64,000 nucleotides of DNA from Clostridium thermobutyricum (GCA_016841565.1 JAENYX010000005.1:1-64000); one strand, 5' to 3'; counted from the stretch's first letter, positions 44,100 to 54,328 are shown. Translations and numbers: made by a program. The notes: generated by a model not told the origin, from the sequence alone.

Positions 44100-44311
44100 C
44101 TCCCTTTCTTTTTATCTCTTCCGGTATTGATATTGATGTTAAAGATGGGGCAGTTAATATTGCTGGGCTATAAAGTGCAACAAAAAAATACGAAATAATA
44201 CTAATAAATAACAGAATATAACATAATATAGCAGGAATTATTAATAAAGCATAGAAACCAATTAATAGAAAATATTATCGAATTCAAATAGTGTTAAATA
44301 CTGAAAAAAGA

Positions 44312-44334
44312 GGACGTAAAGCTATGGATCTGAA
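44312..44334 (+). other. Decayed trace of a c-di-GMP-I riboswitch
   Basis: GGACGTAAAGCTATGGATCT matches the central GGACGCAAAGCTACGGGTCT of the riboswitch at 41826, with three transitions. The GGCAAAC part and the GCCGGGCTGC part are gone, and no terminator follows. It sits 70 bases upstream of chemoreceptor 2, the same relative order as at chemoreceptor 1. The rest of the gap 44100-44403 shows nothing else. Confidence 0.55.
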
Positions 44335-44403
44335 TATAGACACTTTGACAAATTTTTTCACACGGTGGTCGTGAAATATTTAAGAGACTTGGAGGTAAAA
44401 TAT

Positions 44404-46389
44404 ATGAAGAAGCTTAAGACAAGGATACTTATACCTGTACTCTTGCTTGCAGTGCTGGGCCTTGGAATTGTGGGCGCCGGTGGGTATTTTATAGCAAGTG
44501 ATGCACTGCTGGAATACATTGAAGAAACAGCCCGGATGAAAGTGGATAAGATAGTAGCGGTAACTGAAGAAAAAATTGATGCCTGGAGTACGGAAATTGA
44601 GCTGCTCGCCACAACCGATGAGGCTGTCCGGATTGATATTGAAAGTCTGTCTCATTATATTGATGCTAACATCGGCATATTTGGCGATTATGAAATGATC
44701 TTTTTAGCAAGCAAATACGGTGAGTACCATGGTAATAACGGATTGCACGGATTTTGCGGCGACATGGAATACTTTGAAAAAGCCATGGCAGGGGATATCG
44801 TGGTATCCGAGCCTCTTATGTCCAGAGTTTCAGGTGTTCCGGTAATTGTAATAGCAGCTCCGATTATGAACGAACGTGGAGAAGTCACTGGGGTTGCGGC
44901 CGGCGAAATGAGCCTTGCGAGTATTACAAATATAATAAATGAAGAAAAACTGGGAGAGAGCGGTTATGCCATTATGTTGGATCAAAAAGGAAGATATATG
45001 GCCCATCCCGATGAAAATATAGTTTATGAAAGCATAGTTTTACGAGAGATCAATATTTTGGAACAAGAAAACTTAAGACTTGTGGAAATAGCACAAAAAA
45101 TGGTGGCAGGAGAAGAAGGGATTGAATACTTTAATGCGGATGGTAGGGATTATATTCAGGCCTATAGGGCACTTCCGTCCACCGGCTGGCCGGTGGCCAT
45201 GACAGCAGTGGAGAGCGAGGTAATGGGCAGTCTAAACCTTTTAAGGACGTCAGCCCTTGGAACCGGGGCGGTGGTATTGGTGCTAATGTGCATAGTGATA
45301 AATATCCTGGTAGGAAGGTCGGTTAAACCCATACTCAACATGGTAGGCATCACCAAGGAGGTAGCAGGCGGCAACCTGAGAGTCAGGGTGAATGCAAAAA
45401 GCAATGACGAGGTTGGTGTACTGGCCGACAACTTCAACAACATGATAGAAAACATGAGGACGCTTCTGGCAGAGACCCGTGAGATGGGCACGACGGTGGC
45501 GGGAGCATCCCAGGAGATGATGGCATCGTCCCAGGAGGCCAGCAAGGTAACCGAGCAGGTGGCAAACACCGTATCCGAGTTGGCAAAGGGAGCCTCCGAG
45601 CAGGCCGAAGAAACACAGAAGGTAAGCGATATGGTAAACCAGGCCGTAACCGCCACCGGCCAGCTCTCAACAAGTATAGAATACTCCGATGAACTGACGG
45701 GTAAGGTAAAGGGTACCGTAGAGCAGGGAGTGAAGACAGTAGAGTATCAAAAGACAAAGATGGACGAGAACAAAAGGGCGGCACAAAACGTAGGAACCGA
45801 GATATTTGACCTTGCAAAGCGGTCGGAAAAGATAGGCCAGATAGTAGACGTAATAGACGATATAGCCGACCAGACCAACCTATTGGCGTTAAACGCAGCC
45901 ATCGAGGCAGCGCGTGCCGGCGAGCAGGGCAGGGGCTTTGCGGTGGTGGCCGAAGAAGTAAGGAAGCTTGCCGAGGATTCTATGAACGCGACGGGAGAGA
46001 TAGGAAACCTGATAAAGGAAATACAGGCCGGTATACAAAGGTCTGTAGAGGAGGTAAAATCCACCGAAGTCATAGTGGGAGAACAGGAAAAAGCAGTTAT
46101 GCAGACCACCGAAGCATTCCGGGATATCCTTGACGCAAGCACCGAACTGGCCGACAGGATGAAAGAAGTAGCCGAAGCGGCAAGGCTGCTTAACAGCAAC
46201 TCGGTCTCCATAGGCGAGACCACAAACAATATGGCAAGTATAATAGAAGAGAGTGCGGCGGGTACCGAGGAAGTGGCTGCTGCCACAGAGGAGCAGACGG
46301 CCGCAATACAGCAGATAGCGTCTTCCTCCCAGCATCTGGCCGAGCTTGCCAACAAGCTGCAAAGCACAATCGAGAGGTTTGCAATATAG
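44404..46389 (+). CDS. Methyl-accepting chemotaxis protein with Cache sensor (2)
   Basis: About 661 aa from the ATG at 44404, placed after CTTGGAGG; an in-frame start at 44365 lacks such a site. Domain order is as in the receptor upstream: helix, double Cache ([41 protein letters not shown]), helix, HAMP, signalling domain. The sensor half is clearly diverged while the HAMP and signalling half is practically identical at the DNA level, so the two sense different ligands but signal alike. Confidence 0.95.
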   Translation: MKKLKTRILIPVLLLAVLGLGIVGAGGYFIASDALLEYIEETARMKVDKIVAVTEEKIDAWSTEIELLATTDEAVRIDIESLSHYIDANIGIFGDYEMIFLASKYGEYHGNNGLHGFCGDMEYFEKAMAGDIVVSEPLMSRVSGVPVIVIAAPIMNERGEVTGVAAGEMSLASITNIINEEKLGESGYAIMLDQKGRYMAHPDENIVYESIVLREINILEQENLRLVEIAQKMVAGEEGIEYFNADGRDYIQAYRALPSTGWPVAMTAVESEVMGSLNLLRTSALGTGAVVLVLMCIVINILVGRSVKPILNMVGITKEVAGGNLRVRVNAKSNDEVGVLADNFNNMIENMRTLLAETREMGTTVAGASQEMMASSQEASKVTEQVANTVSELAKGASEQAEETQKVSDMVNQAVTATGQLSTSIEYSDELTGKVKGTVEQGVKTVEYQKTKMDENKRAAQNVGTEIFDLAKRSEKIGQIVDVIDDIADQTNLLALNAAIEAARAGEQGRGFAVVAEEVRKLAEDSMNATGEIGNLIKEIQAGIQRSVEEVKSTEVIVGEQEKAVMQTTEAFRDILDASTELADRMKEVAEAARLLNSNSVSIGETTNNMASIIEESAAGTEEVAAATEEQTAAIQQIASSSQHLAELANKLQSTIERFAI

Positions 46390-46409
46390 GACAGAGGTTA
46401 ATATATAGT

Positions 46410-46444
46410 CAATAAAAAATGCCCATACAGGGCATTTTTTATTG
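46410..46444. terminator. Terminator between chemoreceptor 2 and pckA
   Basis: The same stem as at 44065 with one loop change. It is symmetric, with an A-run and a T-run, so it can stop transcription from both convergent genes. Confidence 0.9.
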
Positions 46445-46479
46445 ATGCGGTTTATCATAAATAAAGATAATCCGTCATA

Positions 46480-48078
46480 TCAAGCTATATTGTTTTCACT
46501 GCTTATTTCCCAGTTTACTTTTTTAATGTTTTCAGGGATATCCTGAAATTTCATAAAGTTTTGATTAAAATGATAAGCCAGTTCATTGGCTTTCTTATTG
46601 TATTCGTTTATATTTTGCCAAGTGTCGGCGGGATATAGCACAGTGTCGGGTACTCCCGGACAGCTGACCGGTATTTTCAATTTGAAGACAGGATGCTCAG
46701 CATAGCTTATGTTATCCAGTCGTCCGTCTATTGCCGCTCTAACCATTGCCCTGGTGTATTCCAGTTTTATCCTTTCTCCTACACCATAGGGACCTCCGGT
46801 CCAGCCGGTATTTATCAGAAAAACATTTACATCATATTGTTCAATCTTTTGGCCCAGAAGTTTAGCATATACCTGGGGCTTCAAGGGCATAAAGGGAGCC
46901 CCGAAGCATGTGGAAAATGTTGCCTGGGGTTTTACTATGCCGGTTTCGGTGCCGGCCAGTTTGCTGGTGTAACCCGACAGAAAATAGTACATTGCCTGGT
47001 CCCGGGTAAGCTTTGAAATGGGAGGAAGCACACCGGTAGCATCGGCTGTTAGCAGCATTATGGTATTGGGTATTCCCCCTTTCCCTCCCGGGGCCATACC
47101 GTCGATATGCTCTAACGGGAAAGTAGCTCTGGTGTTTTCAGTGTACCGGTCATCGTGGTAATCGAGTTGACGGGTAATTTCATTGACTACCACATTTTCC
47201 AGCAAAGCCCCATTTCTTATGGCATTCCATATCTGAGGCTCCCGTTCTCTGGAAAGGTTAATGCACTTTGCATAACAGCCTCCCTCAAAGTTGAATACTC
47301 CGTCTTCTGTCCAGCCATGCTCATCATCTCCGACAAGCCTTCTGTCATTATCGGCAGAAAGGGTGGTTTTACCTGTACCCGACAATCCGAAAAATAAAGC
47401 CACATCACCTTTTTTACCTACATTAGCCGAACAATGCATTGGCAATACATTTTGAAAAGGTAACATATAGTTGAGCACAGTGAATATGGATTTCTTTATC
47501 TCACCACAATACTTGGTTCCACCGATAATTATCACTTTTTTTTCAAAGCTGATAATTATAAATTTTTCTGAATTGGTACCATCAGTTGCGGGCACTGCCT
47601 TAAGGTCGGGCAGCGCAATGACAGTGAAACCGGGGTTGAAATTTTCCAGTTCCTCCGGTTTTGCCTTTATAAATATTTGCTGTGCAAACAGGCTTTGAAA
47701 GGCGTATTCATTAATTACTCTTATTGGCATCCTGTACTTCTCATGGTTGCATACAAATCCGTCAAATATATATAGTTCTTTATCTCTCATATAATCTACT
47801 GCTTTATTGTATAGCCTTTGAAAGTTTCCTTCGTTAATGGGTAAATTATTGGAGCTCCAATCTATGTAATCATGCACCGAAGGCTGGTCTTCAAAAAATC
47901 TGTCCTTTGGCGATCTTCCGGTACATTTGCCGGTATTTATGCATAGAGCTCCATTCTCTGTAATAAACCCTCCTTCCCGCTGTACAACGATATCCGTTAG
48001 CTGTTGGATTGTCAGATTCAGGCCGACCTTGCCTGACTTTAGAAACTCTGTAGTAATTAGCTCATTCATATCTGCCAA
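46480..48078 (-). CDS. pckA: Phosphoenolpyruvate carboxykinase (ATP)
   Basis: A 532-aa enzyme that converts oxaloacetate and ATP to PEP, CO2 and ADP, or the reverse in fermenters. The ATP loop is GLSGTGKTT, with the family words NTGKCTGRSPKDRF, GGTKYCGEIKKS (metal-binding Lys/His region), DDEHGWTEDGVFNFEGGCYAK and LINTGWTGGPYGVG. I chose the TTG at 48078, which follows AGGGGGT by five bases and gives the usual family length; a longer frame to 48180 adds unrelated residues. Confidence 0.95.
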   Translation of the reverse strand: MADMNELITTEFLKSGKVGLNLTIQQLTDIVVQREGGFITENGALCINTGKCTGRSPKDRFFEDQPSVHDYIDWSSNNLPINEGNFQRLYNKAVDYMRDKELYIFDGFVCNHEKYRMPIRVINEYAFQSLFAQQIFIKAKPEELENFNPGFTVIALPDLKAVPATDGTNSEKFIIISFEKKVIIIGGTKYCGEIKKSIFTVLNYMLPFQNVLPMHCSANVGKKGDVALFFGLSGTGKTTLSADNDRRLVGDDEHGWTEDGVFNFEGGCYAKCINLSREREPQIWNAIRNGALLENVVVNEITRQLDYHDDRYTENTRATFPLEHIDGMAPGGKGGIPNTIMLLTADATGVLPPISKLTRDQAMYYFLSGYTSKLAGTETGIVKPQATFSTCFGAPFMPLKPQVYAKLLGQKIEQYDVNVFLINTGWTGGPYGVGERIKLEYTRAMVRAAIDGRLDNISYAEHPVFKLKIPVSCPGVPDTVLYPADTWQNINEYNKKANELAYHFNQNFMKFQDIPENIKKVNWEISSENNIA

Positions 48079-48239
48079 GAGATTACCCCCTAAAAAAGTT
48101 ATGGAAATACCACAAGCTGTTTTGCCGGTAAAAAATACGCAATTTAAGCATATGGAAGTATTTAGTATATTACATCGCACTCAATAGTATAGCATAATTG
48201 CCAATGATTTTACACAGCCAAAAAAAATTTCTACGGGTA

Positions 48240-48272
48240 TTGCATAAATATACTATAGAGTGTATAATTATG
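48240..48272 (+). promoter_or_regulatory. Promoter and candidate arginine operator before argC
   Basis: TTGCAT at 48240-48245, a 17-base spacer and TATAAT at 48263-48268 form a likely promoter. CATAAATATAC and GTATAATTATG make a dyad matching at 10 of 11 positions across it. Its AT-rich character fits an ArgR box, but the match to the known consensus is loose. Confidence 0.45.
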
Positions 48273-48311
48273 ATTATTCATATTCTGATACATAGAAGGG
48301 GAGGTGCTGGA

Positions 48312-49352
48312 TTGATTAAGGCAGGGATTGTAGGAGGTACGGGTTATACTGGCCAGGAATTGGTAAGGCTTTTGTGCAGGCATCCGCATATCAGCATTGA
48401 GGGAATATCGGCCAGAAGCGGTGCAGGCAAAAAATACACGGATATTTATGCAAATCTTAGAGGGTTTACCCAACTGGACTGCGAGAATTTTGCCGACAGC
48501 ACTTTGATAGACCGGTCGGATGTGATTATAGCAGCGCTTCCGCATGGCCTTTCGGGGGAGCTGGTGTACGAGGTCAACAAAAAAGGGAAAATAGTTATTG
48601 ATCTGGGGGCGGATTTCCGGTTTAAAGATGCAAAAGTATACGAGGAATGGTATAAAACTGCCCATCCATACCCAGAGCTGTTAGAGAGTGCGGTTTACGG
48701 AATTCCAGAATTGAACAGAAGCCTTATAAGGGATGCCGGCATAGTGGGCAACCCCGGCTGTTATCCCACCTGCAGCATTCTGGCTCTGGCTCCGCTGCTT
48801 AAGGAGGATTTGCTGGAGGGGAATTCAATAATTATTGATGCCAAATCAGGAGTATCGGGTGCCGGCAGAGCATTAAAGCCGGGCAGCCATTTCTGTGAGT
48901 GTAATGAAAGCATTAAGGCATACGGTGTGGCGGGCCACAGGCATACGCCCGAAATAGAGGAACAGCTTTCGGCAATATCCGGTAAAGGGATAACAATCAG
49001 TTTTACTCCGCATCTGGTGCCCATGAACAGAGGCATGCTGGTTACCGTATATGGGAAACTGAAGAAGAACGTTAATGCAAAGCAGCTAAACCGGTTGTAC
49101 ACCGACTATTATGAAAGCGAGTACTTTGTAAGGGTAATGGAAAATGGGAAGATGCCGACTACAAGGCAGGTAACAGGCTCGAATTTCTGCGATATAGGCA
49201 CAGCAGTTGACCAAAGGGCAGGCAGAGTTGTTGTTTGCGGTGTCATTGATAATCTGGTAAAGGGGGCATCGGGTCAGGCGGTGCAAAACATGAATATAAT
49301 GTGCGGTCTTGACGAAAAAGAAGGTCTGGATATGCCGCCGGCATACCTATAA
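48312..49352 (+). CDS. argC: N-acetyl-gamma-glutamyl-phosphate reductase
   Basis: A 346-aa enzyme that reduces N-acetylglutamyl phosphate with NADPH, the third step of arginine synthesis. The nucleotide motif is GIVGGTGYTGQELVRLL at the start, and the catalytic Cys lies in GNPGCYPTCSILALAPL (about residue 149); HRHTPEIEEQ and HLVPMNRGM are further signatures. The TTG at 48312 is chosen for GGGGAGGTG five bases upstream and the standard family length. It is the first gene of argCJBD. Confidence 0.95.
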   Translation: MIKAGIVGGTGYTGQELVRLLCRHPHISIEGISARSGAGKKYTDIYANLRGFTQLDCENFADSTLIDRSDVIIAALPHGLSGELVYEVNKKGKIVIDLGADFRFKDAKVYEEWYKTAHPYPELLESAVYGIPELNRSLIRDAGIVGNPGCYPTCSILALAPLLKEDLLEGNSIIIDAKSGVSGAGRALKPGSHFCECNESIKAYGVAGHRHTPEIEEQLSAISGKGITISFTPHLVPMNRGMLVTVYGKLKKNVNAKQLNRLYTDYYESEYFVRVMENGKMPTTRQVTGSNFCDIGTAVDQRAGRVVVCGVIDNLVKGASGQAVQNMNIMCGLDEKEGLDMPPAYL

Positions 49353-49371
49353 ATGAATGGGAGGGAGAAGC

Positions 49372-50601
49372 ATGAATAATGAAGGCCTACAGGTAACAGG
49401 CAAGGGATTAAACGGCATAAAGGGTTATAAATATGCAGGGATAAAATGCGGGATAAAAAAAAGCGGGAAAGAGGATATGGCACTGCTGTTCTCAGCGGTA
49501 CCGGCGGTGGCGGCGGGGGTATTTACAACCAACAAAACCAAAGCGGCTCCGGTATTAATCGATCTGGACAATATAAAAAACCCTGTCACAAGGGCTGTCA
49601 TTGTAAACAGCGGTAATGCTAACGCCTGTACCGGCAAAAAGGGTATGGAGAATGCTCTTAGAATGGTAGATATTACCGCCCGATTGCTGGGAGTGGACCA
49701 CCGGGAAGTATTGGTCAGTTCCACAGGGATTATTGGGGTACAGCTGCCCATGGACAATATAGAATCCGGGATTGCAAAGGCTGTTCAAAGTCTGACTGCC
49801 GACGGAGGAGATGCAGCAGCCAGGGGAATAATGACCACAGATACCAGGGACAAGAAGACTTCGCTGAAGCTAAGGCTTGAGGGGGGAGAAGTGACGGTGG
49901 GTGCCATAGCAAAGGGGTCGGGGATGATTCATCCCAATATGGCTACCATGCTTTGCTATATGCTCACCGATGCAGCTGTTGAAAAAGGGCTGCTCCAGGA
50001 GATACTGGAAGAGACAGTGAATGATACCTTCAATATGATTTCGGTCGACGGAGATACCAGTACCAATGATTCGGTAATAGCCATGGCCAATGGGACCGCC
50101 GGCAATACCGTGATTACCCGGAAGAACGGGGATTACTACAAGCTGCTGGCAGCCTTTAAAGCTGCGGCAGAAGCCATGGCAACCGAAATAGTCAGGGACG
50201 GGGAGGGGGCTACCAAGTTCCTGCAGGTTAAGGTGATTAATGCTCCAACTATAGAAGATGCAAGGATTGGCGCAAAGGCTATTGTGTCTTCCAGTTTGGT
50301 TAAAGCAGCTTTTTTCGGAGAGGATGCCAACTGGGGAAGGATATTATGCGCACTTGGTTATTCAGGAGCTGATTTTGACCCGTCCAAGGTAGATATGCAT
50401 TTTAGCAGTTCAAAGGGAACCATAAAGCTTGTGAACATGGGAGAAGGACTGGACTTCGATGAAGAAAAAGCGGCTTTAATATTGAGCGAGAAGGATATAG
50501 AGGTGGTTGTGGATCTGCACTGCGGCGAATACAAGTCTACCGCTTGGGGGTGTGATTTATCCTATGACTACGTAAAGATAAACGGGAGCTACAGAACTTG
50601 A
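49372..50601 (+). CDS. argJ: Glutamate N-acetyltransferase / amino-acid acetyltransferase
   Basis: A 409-aa proenzyme. It cuts itself before the Thr in KGSGMIHPNMATMLCYML to form alpha and beta chains, with that Thr as nucleophile. It moves the acetyl group from acetylornithine to glutamate, keeping the acetyl cycle running; some forms also use acetyl-CoA. The ATG at 49372 follows GGGAGGGAG. GDTSTNDSVIAMANG and EDANWGRILCALGYSG are family words. Confidence 0.95.
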   Translation: MNNEGLQVTGKGLNGIKGYKYAGIKCGIKKSGKEDMALLFSAVPAVAAGVFTTNKTKAAPVLIDLDNIKNPVTRAVIVNSGNANACTGKKGMENALRMVDITARLLGVDHREVLVSSTGIIGVQLPMDNIESGIAKAVQSLTADGGDAAARGIMTTDTRDKKTSLKLRLEGGEVTVGAIAKGSGMIHPNMATMLCYMLTDAAVEKGLLQEILEETVNDTFNMISVDGDTSTNDSVIAMANGTAGNTVITRKNGDYYKLLAAFKAAAEAMATEIVRDGEGATKFLQVKVINAPTIEDARIGAKAIVSSSLVKAAFFGEDANWGRILCALGYSGADFDPSKVDMHFSSSKGTIKLVNMGEGLDFDEEKAALILSEKDIEVVVDLHCGEYKSTAWGCDLSYDYVKINGSYRT

Positions 50602-50620
50602 TAATAAGGGGGATATTTTA

Positions 50621-51508
50621 ATGATTTCCGGCTGGCATCAAAAAGCATCGGTTCTGATGGAAGCGCTGCCCTATATAAAAAAATTCTACGGTAAAAAAAT
50701 AGTCATAAAGTACGGAGGCAACGCAATGGTAAGCCAGGAGTACAAGGATGCTATAATGCAGGACATAGTTCTGATGAAATACGTAGGGATGAAGCCCATT
50801 GTAGTTCACGGGGGAGGCCCTGATATAAGCAGCATGCTGAGCAGGGTGGGAAAAAAGAGTGATTTTGTAAACGGACTTAGGATAACCGATGAAGAAACCA
50901 TGGAAATCGCCCAAATGGTGCTTGTGGGTAAGGTAAACAAGGAAATAGTCACACTTATGAATAAGCATGGCGCCAGGGCGGTGGGGCTGTGCGGCAAGGA
51001 TGCCGGCCTTATAATGGCGGAAAAGCAATTGACGGAGGTTGACAACGGTAACGGTACCGAGAAGATGGATATTGGACTGGTGGGTCGGGTGAGGGAAGTT
51101 GATACCTGCATACTCGACGTTTTAACCGACAATGGGTTTATACCGGTTATTGCTCCGGTGGGGGCAGGCCCCGGGGGACAAAGCTACAATATCAATGCCG
51201 ATTATGCGGCGGGGGCTATTGCCTGGGCAATAAAGGCAGACAAGCTGGTTCTTATTACCGACGTGGAAGGTGTGATGGACAGTCGTAATGGTCAAAGCCG
51301 TCTGTTATCCTCAATAAACAGGGAACAGGCACATCGGCTGATACAGGAAGGAGTAATTACCGGTGGTATGATACCCAAGGTTACCTGTTGCCTTGAAGCT
51401 CTTGAAAAGGGTGTAGAGAGGATACATATAATAAACGGTACGGTTTTGCATTCGCTTCTGCTTGAGATATTTACCGAGAGCGGTATAGGAACAATGATAG
51501 AGAAATGA
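50621..51508 (+). CDS. argB: Acetylglutamate kinase
   Basis: A 295-aa amino-acid kinase. KYGGNAMV (8-Lys loop), VHGGGPDISSML and LCGKDAGLIMAEK bind ATP and acetylglutamate; NINADYAAGAIAWAIKADKLVLITDVEGVM and GGMIPKVTCCLEAL complete the family pattern. The N-terminal extension (about 20 residues before the kinase core) is of the type found in arginine-inhibited hexamers, so feedback inhibition is likely. Behind AAGGGGGAT. Confidence 0.95.
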   Translation: MISGWHQKASVLMEALPYIKKFYGKKIVIKYGGNAMVSQEYKDAIMQDIVLMKYVGMKPIVVHGGGPDISSMLSRVGKKSDFVNGLRITDEETMEIAQMVLVGKVNKEIVTLMNKHGARAVGLCGKDAGLIMAEKQLTEVDNGNGTEKMDIGLVGRVREVDTCILDVLTDNGFIPVIAPVGAGPGGQSYNINADYAAGAIAWAIKADKLVLITDVEGVMDSRNGQSRLLSSINREQAHRLIQEGVITGGMIPKVTCCLEALEKGVERIHIINGTVLHSLLLEIFTESGIGTMIEK

Positions 51509-51531
51509 AAATTTATGGGGAGGAATATTTT

Positions 51532-52722
51532 ATGAATAATGCACAGATAACAGCCAAGGGTGATGCTTATGTAATGAATACCTACAAAAGGATTCCGTTG
51601 GCCTTTGAAAAAGGCCAGGGCAGCTGGTTATGGGACGCCGACGGCAAAAAGTATCTGGATTTTTTAAGCGGTCTGGCGGTAAACTGTCTGGGGTACGCAC
51701 ATCCTGTAATGGTAAAGGCCATATCCGAGCAGGCAGCAAAGATAATGCACACTTCCAATCTGTACTGGATTAAGCAGCAGGTAGAAATAGCGCAGATACT
51801 TGTGGAGCAAAGCGGTCTTGGAAAGGCGTTTTTTTGTAACAGCGGCGCCGAAGCCAACGAGTCGGCCATCAAGCTGGCCAGGAAATATGCCAAAGCCAAA
51901 ATGGGCCAGGATAAATATGAGGTAATAACCTTTAGCAACTCATTTCACGGGAGGACTCTTGCCACTGTGAGTGCAACGGGACAGACCAAATACCAGAAAG
52001 GGTTTGAGCCGTTACCTACCGGTTTTAAATTTGCGGAGTTCAACGACCTGGAGGATTTACGGTCAAAGGTTACCGACAAAACCTGTGCCGTTATGCTGGA
52101 GCCCATACAGGGAGAAGGGGGGATAAATGCGGCATTACCGGAATTCTTAAAGGGAGTAAAAGAGCTGTGCAATGAAAAAGGCCTGCTGCTTATATTCGAC
52201 GAGGTGCAGTGCGGGATTGGAAGAACCGGTAAAATGTTTGCGTATCAGAACTATGGGATACAGCCTGACATCCTGACATTGGCCAAATCCCTGGCCGGGG
52301 GTTTCCCCATAGGCGCCATGATTGCAAGCGACCAGGTAGCAGCCGGCTTTGTTCCCGGCGACCATGCATCCACCTTCGGGGGCAATCACCTTGCCTGCAG
52401 TACGGCACTGGCAGTAATTAATTATATTCTTGACAACAATCTTATGGACCATGTACTGGAAATGGGCAAGTATCTCAGAACCAAGTTTGACGGGCTTAAG
52501 GATAAGTATTCCTTCATTAGGGAAGTCAGGGGAATGGGGCTGATGATAGGCATACAGGTAGAGGCTGACGGTAACAGGATATTGGAAGAGTGCATGAAGG
52601 AGGGCCTTATAATCAACTGTGTGGGCGGCAATGTACTAAGGCTGCTGCCAACCTTTATTATAACCAAGGAAGAGGCAAACCTTGCGGTGGGGATACTGGA
52701 TAAGGTTTTAGCAAAAATGTAG
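51532..52722 (+). CDS. argD: Acetylornithine aminotransferase
   Basis: A 396-aa class-III PLP enzyme. The PLP Lys is in LTLAKSLAGGFPIGAM, with FFCNSGAEANESAIKLAR, NSFHGRTLATVSATGQ and LIFDEVQCGIGRTGKMFAYQ. It makes acetylornithine from acetylglutamate semialdehyde. The ATG at 51532 has GGGGAGGAAT ahead; an in-frame start at 51505 would overlap argB. argF, argG and argH are not in the window. Confidence 0.94.
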   Translation: MNNAQITAKGDAYVMNTYKRIPLAFEKGQGSWLWDADGKKYLDFLSGLAVNCLGYAHPVMVKAISEQAAKIMHTSNLYWIKQQVEIAQILVEQSGLGKAFFCNSGAEANESAIKLARKYAKAKMGQDKYEVITFSNSFHGRTLATVSATGQTKYQKGFEPLPTGFKFAEFNDLEDLRSKVTDKTCAVMLEPIQGEGGINAALPEFLKGVKELCNEKGLLLIFDEVQCGIGRTGKMFAYQNYGIQPDILTLAKSLAGGFPIGAMIASDQVAAGFVPGDHASTFGGNHLACSTALAVINYILDNNLMDHVLEMGKYLRTKFDGLKDKYSFIREVRGMGLMIGIQVEADGNRILEECMKEGLIINCVGGNVLRLLPTFIITKEEANLAVGILDKVLAKM

Positions 52723-52794
52723 GAGTAAGTGAATTAATTAAGGCATCCGCCATCTACGCTGCGTAAAGCACGCCGACCCGAAAGGATATCAATT

Positions 52795-52842
52795 GGGGAC
52801 ATTCCGCGGCAAGGAATACCCGCATAGCAGCGGTGTGTCCCC
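52795..52842. repeat. GGGGACA / TGTCCCC palindrome
   Basis: GGGGACA at 52795-52801 and TGTCCCC at 52836-52842, between convergent argD and a small minus-strand gene. A copy of the dispersed palindrome with a long centre. Confidence 0.5.
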
Positions 52843-52848
52843 TTTCTG

Positions 52849-53028
52849 CTAATTGAGCTTGATGGCTTCGGCAATTTCCAAAAACTCGCCTGACGGCTCA
52901 AACACTTGGAAATTCCGGCCCTCCGCCATCTGAGCTCCTTTTAACTGTGCGTGCAAAAACTCCGCTACAGATGACTTGATGCCTTCTGAAATGCCACTTA
53001 TCATTATAATCACGCGCTGTTTTTTCAT
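52849..53028 (-). CDS. Small protein of unknown function, 59 aa
   Basis: A 59-aa frame from the ATG at 53028, behind a perfect AAGGAGG. It begins MKKQRVIIMISGISEGIKSS and is soluble, with no recognised family. It follows a membrane-protein gene on the same strand after 22 bases and is probably co-transcribed with it. Confidence 0.5.
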   Translation of the reverse strand: MKKQRVIIMISGISEGIKSSVAEFLHAQLKGAQMAEGRNFQVFEPSGEFLEIAEAIKLN

Positions 53029-53050
53029 GAAGCCCTCCTTAGAAAGTGGT

Positions 53051-54112
53051 TTATGATAGTTTTCCACCACGTTGCCCTTTTTTTACCATGAATATTAACA
53101 GGACGCCGGCAGCCAGCAAAATAAACGGACCAAACATATATAACAAGAACATGAAGCCGTAGGTGACCTTAACGGTTGCAACAAAGAAGGCCGCGCCGGG
53201 CAGGGCCGCAAGGCAGGTGACAAAGGCCTTTTTGCTGTACCTTCTTGATAACGGTATCGCCATAAGGAGAACAGCCGTTACCGCCAATACCAGTATATCG
53301 TGTTTCTTAAGGTCGTTGGTGCCGAATATAAGCCCTTTGGTGTCAACGCAGGAAAAGGTCCATTCGCTATCGGGTACCCTGTCAAGGGCTGCCACAAATG
53401 TATGGTCATTCTCCTTTTCCAATGGTATGTTGGAGTGAACCGCCATACTGCTTTTTTCGGGGAATTCAACCCGCAGGTTTACCCTTGCACTGCCGTTCCA
53501 GAACCTTGCCGGGGTGAGATAATAAAGCTGGTTGTACACGGTATTTATTACGTCACTGTACCGGTAATACCCGCTTTGGCTGTGATAGGATATCTTAATA
53601 TCGGTTATTCCGCCTGCTTTTAAGTCTACCGGGAAGGTTGCCCCGGAAAAAGTGCGGTATCGGGAACCCCAGGAGCCCGGGCTTACTTTTAAGGGATTAC
53701 CGCTCACCGGGTCAACAATCTCTTCCGATACCACCGGCTGCCAGTTGGCCGGCCATCCAATATCTTCATCCAGATTCACGTCGCTAATCCTCTCCCCATC
53801 TATAAATACTTCAAATTCCGCATCGGCAAAATCCGGTGAAACAAACATAACGTCAACCTGCTGTTCGTTTTCCAGCAGGTTTTCCAGTATATAGCTTACC
53901 TCCACTCTGGCTTTGGTTTGCCTGTCCCCGGTGAAATTAAAGAGTATAGCCTCCTCCACCAGCGAGGCGTCGGGACTCTCGTTGAATAAAAGCATCTGGT
54001 CCGTGGGAAAATCCAGCGGCTGTGCCATGTTGGCCGCTGCCGGAAGAGCCAAAGCGGTAAGTACGATGGCAATCACAAGGACCCACAACCATTTTCCTGC
54101 ATTCTTTTTCAT
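53051..54112 (-). CDS. Exported membrane-anchored protein of unknown function
   Basis: A 353-aa protein. A signal peptide (residues 1-29, ending LALPAAANM) is followed by about 240 residues of beta-rich outer domain, with VSYILENLLENEQQVDVMFVSPDF and ITDIKISYHSQSGYYRYSD, then three hydrophobic helices from about 272 to 345 and a basic tail. This resembles envelope proteins annotated as DUF4424-like or unnamed. The function is unknown. GAGGTGAT precedes the ATG. Confidence 0.65.
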   Translation of the reverse strand: MKKNAGKWLWVLVIAIVLTALALPAAANMAQPLDFPTDQMLLFNESPDASLVEEAILFNFTGDRQTKARVEVSYILENLLENEQQVDVMFVSPDFADAEFEVFIDGERISDVNLDEDIGWPANWQPVVSEEIVDPVSGNPLKVSPGSWGSRYRTFSGATFPVDLKAGGITDIKISYHSQSGYYRYSDVINTVYNQLYYLTPARFWNGSARVNLRVEFPEKSSMAVHSNIPLEKENDHTFVAALDRVPDSEWTFSCVDTKGLIFGTNDLKKHDILVLAVTAVLLMAIPLSRRYSKKAFVTCLAALPGAAFFVATVKVTYGFMFLLYMFGPFILLAAGVLLIFMVKKGQRGGKLS

Positions 54113-54137
54113 GATATCACCTCGATGAATATTCTAT

Positions 54138-54328
54138 CTATATACAACACACTAATAGTATTACATTCCTTTATTTGTAATTCCGAAGAAGCCAAGCCCG
54201 AAGAATCCGACTCCGTCGTTCTGAGAGCGAAGCTCGAAGAATCTTCCGGAGATAGACATAAGATCCTTCGCTTCGCTCAGGATGACACACTGGGAGATGT
54301 AAAGTTCTAAATGTGTTATATATATATA
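54138..54328 (+). mobile_element. MITE-like element, copy B
   Basis: About 190 bases with left end CTATATACAACACACTAATA and right end GTGTTATATATA, containing CCGAAGAATC, CGAAGAATCTTCC and ATAAGATCCTTCGCTTCGCT. Non-coding. It lies between the exported-protein gene start and the end of a glycosyltransferase gene, and with copy C it brackets the sugar-synthesis genes in direct orientation. Confidence 0.7.
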
